Shown here piece by piece: positions 39,314 to 43,051 of a stretch of DNA of 43,051 nucleotides. The DNA is taken from positions 1 through 43,051 of the forward strand of contig JAAYDY010000017.1 in the NCBI GenBank assembly GCA_012729015.1. The letters run 5' to 3'. The translations under genes were made by a program, and so were the position numbers. How positions within the stretch are numbered: the stretch's first letter is position 1; the number at the start of each line of letters is the position of its first letter. This stretch comes from Phycisphaerae bacterium (lineage in GTDB: Bacteria; Planctomycetota; Phycisphaerae; FEN-1346; JAACEH01). The notes under the pieces were generated by a model that did not search any database, had not been told where the DNA came from, and saw only the letters and a list, made by a program, of their open reading frames with translations.

Positions 39314-39342
39314 ATTGAACCCGATTTGCGACACGGTCACAA
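39314..39342 (-). promoter_or_regulatory. Candidate promoter of the GH-A-like gene
   Basis: Minus strand TTGTGA (39337-39342), 17-bp spacer, TTCAAT (39314-39319), four of six each. The -35 starts 14 bp after the start of an upstream half-site motif, as expected if an activator contacts the polymerase there. Confidence 0.4.
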
Positions 39343-39378
39343 TGCACATTCCTACGGTCCCATGCGGCCCATCCTACG
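39343..39378 (-). promoter_or_regulatory. Direct-repeat operator upstream of the GH-A-like gene
   Basis: On the minus strand CGTAGGATGGGCCG (from 39378) and CGTAGGAATGTGCA (from 39356) are 22 bp apart. The second differs by one base in 14 from CGTAGGATTGTGCA at 40911. Direct half-sites about two helical turns apart, ending at the -35, fit an AraC-type activator. Confidence 0.5.
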
Positions 39379-39401
39379 ATGACCGCGGAGCGCGGCTACC
39401 C

Positions 39402-39438
39402 AGAAACACGCGAGGCGACCCCGGAAAGGGCCGCCTCG
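39402..39438 (-). terminator. Intrinsic terminator of the leuC-type gene
   Basis: Stem CGAGGCG/CGCCTCG (39411-39417 with 39432-39438), continued inside by CCC/GGG, followed in the minus direction by CGTGTTTCTG. It lies about 45 bp after the stop. Confidence 0.65.
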
Positions 39439-39480
39439 ACAGGAAGACGGTTCATCAGATGAGTTAGGCCGTGCGGCGGC

Positions 39481-40746
39481 TCAGGCCACGTCTTTCGGGT
39501 GCGTGATGCGGCCCGTGATGGCGCTGGCGGCGGCCACGGCCGGGTTCGACAGGTAGACCTCGCTCTCGGGGTGTCCCATGCGGCCGGTGAAGTTGCGGTT
39601 GGTCGTGGCGATGGCCCGCTCGCCGGCGGCCAGGATGCCCATGTGCCCACCCAGGCACGGGCCGCACGTCGGCGTCGAGACCGCGCAACCGGCCTCCACG
39701 AACGTTTCCAGAAGCCCTTCCCGCATGGCCGCGAGGTAAATCTCCTGCGTCGCCGGAATCACCAGGCAGCGGCAGCCCTTGGCCACACGCTTGCCCTTGA
39801 GAATCTTCGCGGCAATGCGCAGGTCGCTGATGCGGCCGTTGGTGCATGAGCCGATCACCGACTGGTCCACGACGACGTTCTTCAGGTCGCCGACCGGCTT
39901 GACGTTCTCGGGCAGATTGGGGCACGCCACCATCGGGCCCATGCCCGTGACGTCCCACTGGTACGTCTTCTCGTAGACGGCGTCGGCGTCGCTGGTGTAG
40001 TAGACCGGCTCGCGCTCGGCCCGCCCGGTGACGTACTGCCGCGTGACGCCGTCGGGCACGATGATGCCGTTCTTGCCGCCGGCTTCGATCGCCATGTTGC
40101 ACATCGAGAGCCGGTCGTCCATGCCGAGGGCCTCGATCACCGGCCCGCAGAACTCCATCGAGCGGTACAGCGCCCCGTCCACGCCGATCTGGCCGATGGT
40201 GTGGAGCACGAGGTCCTTGCCGCCTGCCCAGGGGTCGAGCTTGCCCGTGAAGACGAACTTCAGGGCCGAAGGCACCTTGAGCCAGACCTTGCCGGTGGCC
40301 ATGGCGGCGGCCAGGTCGGTCGATCCGACGCCGGTCGAGACGGCCCCGAGCGCGCCGTAGGTGCAGGTGTGGCTATCGGCGCCGATGACCAGGTCGCCTG
40401 GGCCCACAACGCCCTGCTCGGGCAGGAGGGCGTGCTCCACGCCCACCTCGCCGACCTCCCAGTAATGGGTCAGGTCGTGCTTGCGGGCGAAGTCGCGCAG
40501 AATCTTCGACTGCTCGGCGCTCTTGATGTCCTTGTTCGGCGTGAAATGGTCCGGCACCAGGACGACGCGCGTGCGATCGAACACCTGCCGCGCGCCGGCG
40601 GCCTCGAACTCCCGAATCGCGATCGGCGCGGTGATGTCGTTGCCCAGGGCGATATCGACGTCGGCGTAAACGAAATCTCCCGGCGCGACCTCGTCGCGGC
40701 CGGCGTGGGCGGCAATGATCTTCTCGGTAATCGTGTGTCCAGCCAT
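39481..40746 (-). CDS. leuC: 3-isopropylmalate dehydratase large subunit (LeuC/HacA family)
   Basis: 421 residues, the length of the short homoaconitase/LeuC type rather than the ~470-residue enterobacterial LeuC. The iron-sulfur cluster ligands are Cys301 (IGSCTNGR), Cys361 and Cys364 (TPTCGPC). Other signatures are DHFTPNKD and [13 protein letters not shown]. The usual reaction is isomerisation of 2- to 3-isopropylmalate in leucine synthesis, but homoaconitate or dimethylmalate-type substrates cannot be excluded. The small subunit (LeuD) is not adjacent; a terminator follows the gene. The ATG has AGGAGA about 9 nt upstream. The long overlapping frame to 43026 is a shadow. Confidence 0.9.
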   Translation of the reverse strand: MAGHTITEKIIAAHAGRDEVAPGDFVYADVDIALGNDITAPIAIREFEAAGARQVFDRTRVVLVPDHFTPNKDIKSAEQSKILRDFARKHDLTHYWEVGEVGVEHALLPEQGVVGPGDLVIGADSHTCTYGALGAVSTGVGSTDLAAAMATGKVWLKVPSALKFVFTGKLDPWAGGKDLVLHTIGQIGVDGALYRSMEFCGPVIEALGMDDRLSMCNMAIEAGGKNGIIVPDGVTRQYVTGRAEREPVYYTSDADAVYEKTYQWDVTGMGPMVACPNLPENVKPVGDLKNVVVDQSVIGSCTNGRISDLRIAAKILKGKRVAKGCRCLVIPATQEIYLAAMREGLLETFVEAGCAVSTPTCGPCLGGHMGILAAGERAIATTNRNFTGRMGHPESEVYLSNPAVAAASAITGRITHPKDVA

Positions 40747-40815
40747 GGAACCACTCTCCTGCCATCGTAAGCGACTCGTCGTGACGCTCCTGCGCGCCGC
40801 GCGGACAAAGGCGGC

Positions 40816-40844
40816 ATTATAGCAGCCGCGCGCCGATTCGGGAA
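40816..40844 (-). promoter_or_regulatory. Candidate promoter of the leuC-type gene
   Basis: A perfect TATAAT on the minus strand (40816-40821) with a weak -35, TTCCCG (40839-40844), at 17 bp. It lies 70 bp before the start codon. The weak -35 suggests an activator may be needed. Confidence 0.5.
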
Positions 40845-40860
40845 CGGTTTTCGCGGCAAC

Positions 40861-40945
40861 TGTAGCGACGCACCCGTGTTCTGTAGGATTGCACCGTTTG
40901 GCGGCGCGCGCGTAGGATTGTGCAAGAGGCCATTTGCAATGCCCA
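40861..40945 (+). promoter_or_regulatory. Direct-repeat operator upstream of the symporter gene
   Basis: Half-sites TGTAGCGACGCACC (40861), TGTAGGATTGCACC (40882) and CGTAGGATTGTGCA (40911) run in the same direction, with a weaker fourth (ATTTGCAATGCCCA, 40932). They form two pairs, each 21 bp apart. The last site starts 14 bp before the -35, the same spacing as at the GH-A-like gene. Confidence 0.5.
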
Positions 40946-40974
40946 TGGACGCGATGCCTCGGCAGGCGTTTAAT
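40946..40974 (+). promoter_or_regulatory. Candidate promoter of the symporter gene
   Basis: TGGACG (40946-40951), 17-bp spacer, TTTAAT (40969-40974), with four and five of six matches. The leader would be about 65 nt. Confidence 0.4.
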
Positions 40975-41043
40975 AGTGCCTCCCAGCATCCTGCCCGTCA
41001 GACTCGGACGACCGGATCGACCATTCATGAAAGGTGACTGCCA

Positions 41044-42951
41044 GTGACTGAGTACTATCAGAAGCTCATGGAGACCATCGACAAAAGCCCCCTGGGCGCC
41101 GTGGACTACGGCGTGCTGATCGGCTACTTCGTCCTGATGATTGCCGTCGGCTTCGTCTGCCGCAACTCCAGCAGCAACATCAGCGACTACATCCGCATGG
41201 GCTGCAAGGGCACCTGGTGGCTCTCGGGCATGAGCATGTTCATGTCGAGCTTCGCCGCCAGCATGTTCACCGCCTCGGCCAGCCAGGCCTACCTCGGCGG
41301 CTGGAGCATCCTGATTCAGCAATGGTTCATGGTGCTGGTCTTCGTCTACCAGGCCACGTTCATCGCGCCGTGGATGCGGCGAACGCGATCCATCACCCCC
41401 GGAGACGCCGTCTACGGCCGCTTCGGACGCCTCAGCGAGCAGATCCTCATGTACACCGGCGTCCCGATCGGCATGATCTGGGCCGGAACGATGCTCCTGG
41501 GGCTGGCCACCTTCGTCGCCCCGGTCTTCGGCCTGCCGGTCGAGTGGGTGCTGTTCTCCACGGGCGTCGTCATCGTCTTCTACAGCGTCGCCGGCGGCTC
41601 CTGGAGCGTCCAGATCACCGACAACCTCCAGGGCTTCATCCTCATTCCCGTCACGATGGCCGTCGCCGGCCTGTGCCTGTGGAAAGTCGGAGGCTTCGGC
41701 GGCCTGCTGGAAGAGATCAACCGGCAGGGCCTTGCCGCCGACTTCGCCTGGATCAAGCCCAGGTCGCACGAGTACACCTACGTCGCCAAGGAACTCTCCG
41801 GCGCAATCAGCCCCCAACTCTACACGCTTCCCTGGCTCATCATCATGGGCGTCTACTCGGTGGTTCACGGCTCCAACATCGTCGGCCAGAGCTCGCGGTA
41901 CCTCAGCCTCAAGACCGACCGCGAGGCCAGCAAGGCCGCCCTGTTCGCCGGATTCCTCACCTTCGCCAACTCCCTCGTCTGGTTCGTCCCGCCGATCTAC
42001 GGACGACTGTTCCTCACGCCGGAAATCGAGGCCACCAAGGAATTGGGCCTGAAGAACGCCGGCGAAGCGGCCTACGTCATCACCGCCATCAAAGTCCTCC
42101 CGCCCGGCCTCATCGGCGTCGTCCTTGTCTGCATGTTCGCCGCCACGATGAGCTCTATGGACAGCTCCCTCACCGGCAACGCCGGCCTGATCATGCGGAA
42201 CATATACCCGCCGCTGGCCCGGCTCCTGGGCTTCGGCGAGCTGAGAGGAAAGGCCCTGCTCATCTTCACCAAGGTCATGAACCTCTGCATGGGCATCGTG
42301 GCCATCACCGTGGCCGCCGCGATGATGTGGTGGCAGGGGGCCGGCGGCCTCTTCGAGATCTTCCTCGACATCGCCGTGCTCGTCGGGCCTTTCAGCCTGC
42401 CGTTCATCCTGTCGCTCTTCATCAAGCGGCTGCCATTCTGGTCGCCCATCGTCGGCATGGCCACCGGCGGTGCCGCCGCGTTCCTCCTTCAGTTCGGTGA
42501 GCGGCTCTTCGGCATGACCTTCCCCTTGGACATCAACCGCATCTACCACTACAAGCTGCTCTTCGTCTTCTTCGCCACGATCATTCCGACCCTTCTGACC
42601 CGGCTGTTCTGGTTCACTGCGACCGACACGTTCCGCGACAAGGTGGAGAAGTTCTTCGACCAGGTCCACACGCCCGTGGACTTCAAGAAGGAGGTCGGCA
42701 AGGAGCAGGACGCCCCGCTGGCCCGCGTGATCGGCCGCCTCGGCATGATTCTCGGCGGGCTGTTCCTCCTGTTGGCCATTCCGGCCTGGACCCAGCACTC
42801 GGGCGAGGAGGCGGTCCGCGGCACCGTCGCCGTGCTGTTCATCGCCGGGTTCATTGTGGCGATCTCGGCCGCCTACTACCTCCACGGCATCCGCCGCGCC
42901 CGGTTGGTGGCGGCCGAGGACCAGATCAACGACCTGGATGCGGTGGAGTAG
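41044..42951 (+). CDS. Sodium:solute symporter family transporter
   Basis: 635 residues with at least 13 hydrophobic segments, typical of the SSS family (SGLT/PutP). The start is GTG with AAGGTGA at about 8 nt. Family features are the early [21 protein letters not shown] segment around helices 2-3, [20 protein letters not shown] and [18 protein letters not shown] in the middle, and a hydrophilic loop ([20 protein letters not shown]) before the last helices, as in many planctomycetal sugar-type members. The substrate is not determined by sequence; an operator motif shared with a glycoside hydrolase gene points to a sugar. It is divergent from the leuC-type gene. Confidence 0.92.
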   Translation: MTEYYQKLMETIDKSPLGAVDYGVLIGYFVLMIAVGFVCRNSSSNISDYIRMGCKGTWWLSGMSMFMSSFAASMFTASASQAYLGGWSILIQQWFMVLVFVYQATFIAPWMRRTRSITPGDAVYGRFGRLSEQILMYTGVPIGMIWAGTMLLGLATFVAPVFGLPVEWVLFSTGVVIVFYSVAGGSWSVQITDNLQGFILIPVTMAVAGLCLWKVGGFGGLLEEINRQGLAADFAWIKPRSHEYTYVAKELSGAISPQLYTLPWLIIMGVYSVVHGSNIVGQSSRYLSLKTDREASKAALFAGFLTFANSLVWFVPPIYGRLFLTPEIEATKELGLKNAGEAAYVITAIKVLPPGLIGVVLVCMFAATMSSMDSSLTGNAGLIMRNIYPPLARLLGFGELRGKALLIFTKVMNLCMGIVAITVAAAMMWWQGAGGLFEIFLDIAVLVGPFSLPFILSLFIKRLPFWSPIVGMATGGAAAFLLQFGERLFGMTFPLDINRIYHYKLLFVFFATIIPTLLTRLFWFTATDTFRDKVEKFFDQVHTPVDFKKEVGKEQDAPLARVIGRLGMILGGLFLLLAIPAWTQHSGEEAVRGTVAVLFIAGFIVAISAAYYLHGIRRARLVAAEDQINDLDAVE

Positions 42952-43051
42952 GGGGGGGCGTGCCGTGCGCCGGCCGCCCAGGCAGTGCACGCTCCAGCCC
43001 CTGGAACGCCTTCGCAGGGGCAGCAACCCGCGCGATTAGAAACACGGGCAC
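42952..43051. other. Non-coding end of the window
   Basis: 100 bp after the symporter stop. No gene start, promoter or clear terminator is visible. Confidence 0.5.

Noticed and set aside
40747..43026. Extension of the leuC-type reading frame upstream to 43026
   Set aside because: The extra 760 residues are antisense to the symporter gene; the family N-terminus and ribosome site lie at 40746.

Overview
The window looks like a chromosomal segment of a GC-rich member of the Planctomycetota. I infer this from the families present: a secreted DUF1549/DUF1553 + DUF1501 + PPC-domain trio, a Ser/Thr kinase with an N-terminal zinc-ribbon and one membrane span, many lipoproteins and glycoside hydrolases, and a giant repeat protein. 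The class cannot be fixed from sequence alone. Most genes have a clear Shine-Dalgarno sequence, and several intergenic regions carry recognisable sigma70-type promoters. I see no tRNA, rRNA, CRISPR array, transposase or phage gene.

Layout. 1-8081: the 3' part of a giant gene for a beta-helix (solenoid) protein, cut by the left edge. 8116-9252 (minus): a URO-D/MtaA-like protein. 9609-13546 (plus): central metabolism, gap, pgk, rpe and accD. 13689-19021 (plus): DUF1549/1553, DUF1501 and PPC proteins, a typical planctomycetal secreted trio. 19186-20735 (minus): pdaD and speB, a two-step route from arginine to putrescine. 21051-22163 (plus): an M24-fold protein without its metal ligands. 22185-27093 (minus): a DNA methylase with a basic tail, purN and ileS. 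27572-29563 (plus): the Ser/Thr kinase. 29675-33439 (minus): an active HtrA-like lipoprotein followed by a catalytically dead relative. 33596-36341 (minus): alr and an orphan histidine kinase. 36496-39260: a GH43 protein and, convergent to it, a clan GH-A-like lipoprotein. 39481-40746 (minus): a LeuC-type dehydratase large subunit. 41044-42951 (plus): a sodium:solute symporter.

The most interesting non-coding signals are of three kinds. First, a direct-repeat motif (core GTAGGAWTG) occurs upstream of both the GH-A-like hydrolase and the symporter, in repeats 21-22 bp apart that end at the -35 position. This resembles AraC-type operators and suggests one sugar regulon. Second, intergenic palindromic elements made of tandem 5-nt-loop hairpins occur at three places, with a further repeat-rich block between purN and ileS. 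Third, ileS has a long leader (about 290 nt) with a terminator-like hairpin.

Within the giant gene, a 119-residue unit of six rungs is tandemly repeated, and a 599-bp stretch occurs twice at about 97.5 percent identity, which points to ongoing internal recombination. Among the proteins, the pseudo-HtrA, the metal-less M24 protein, the tailed methylase and the H-x-H...C site of the URO-D homologue are the oddities worth testing. I found no clear new multi-gene defence or mobile system.
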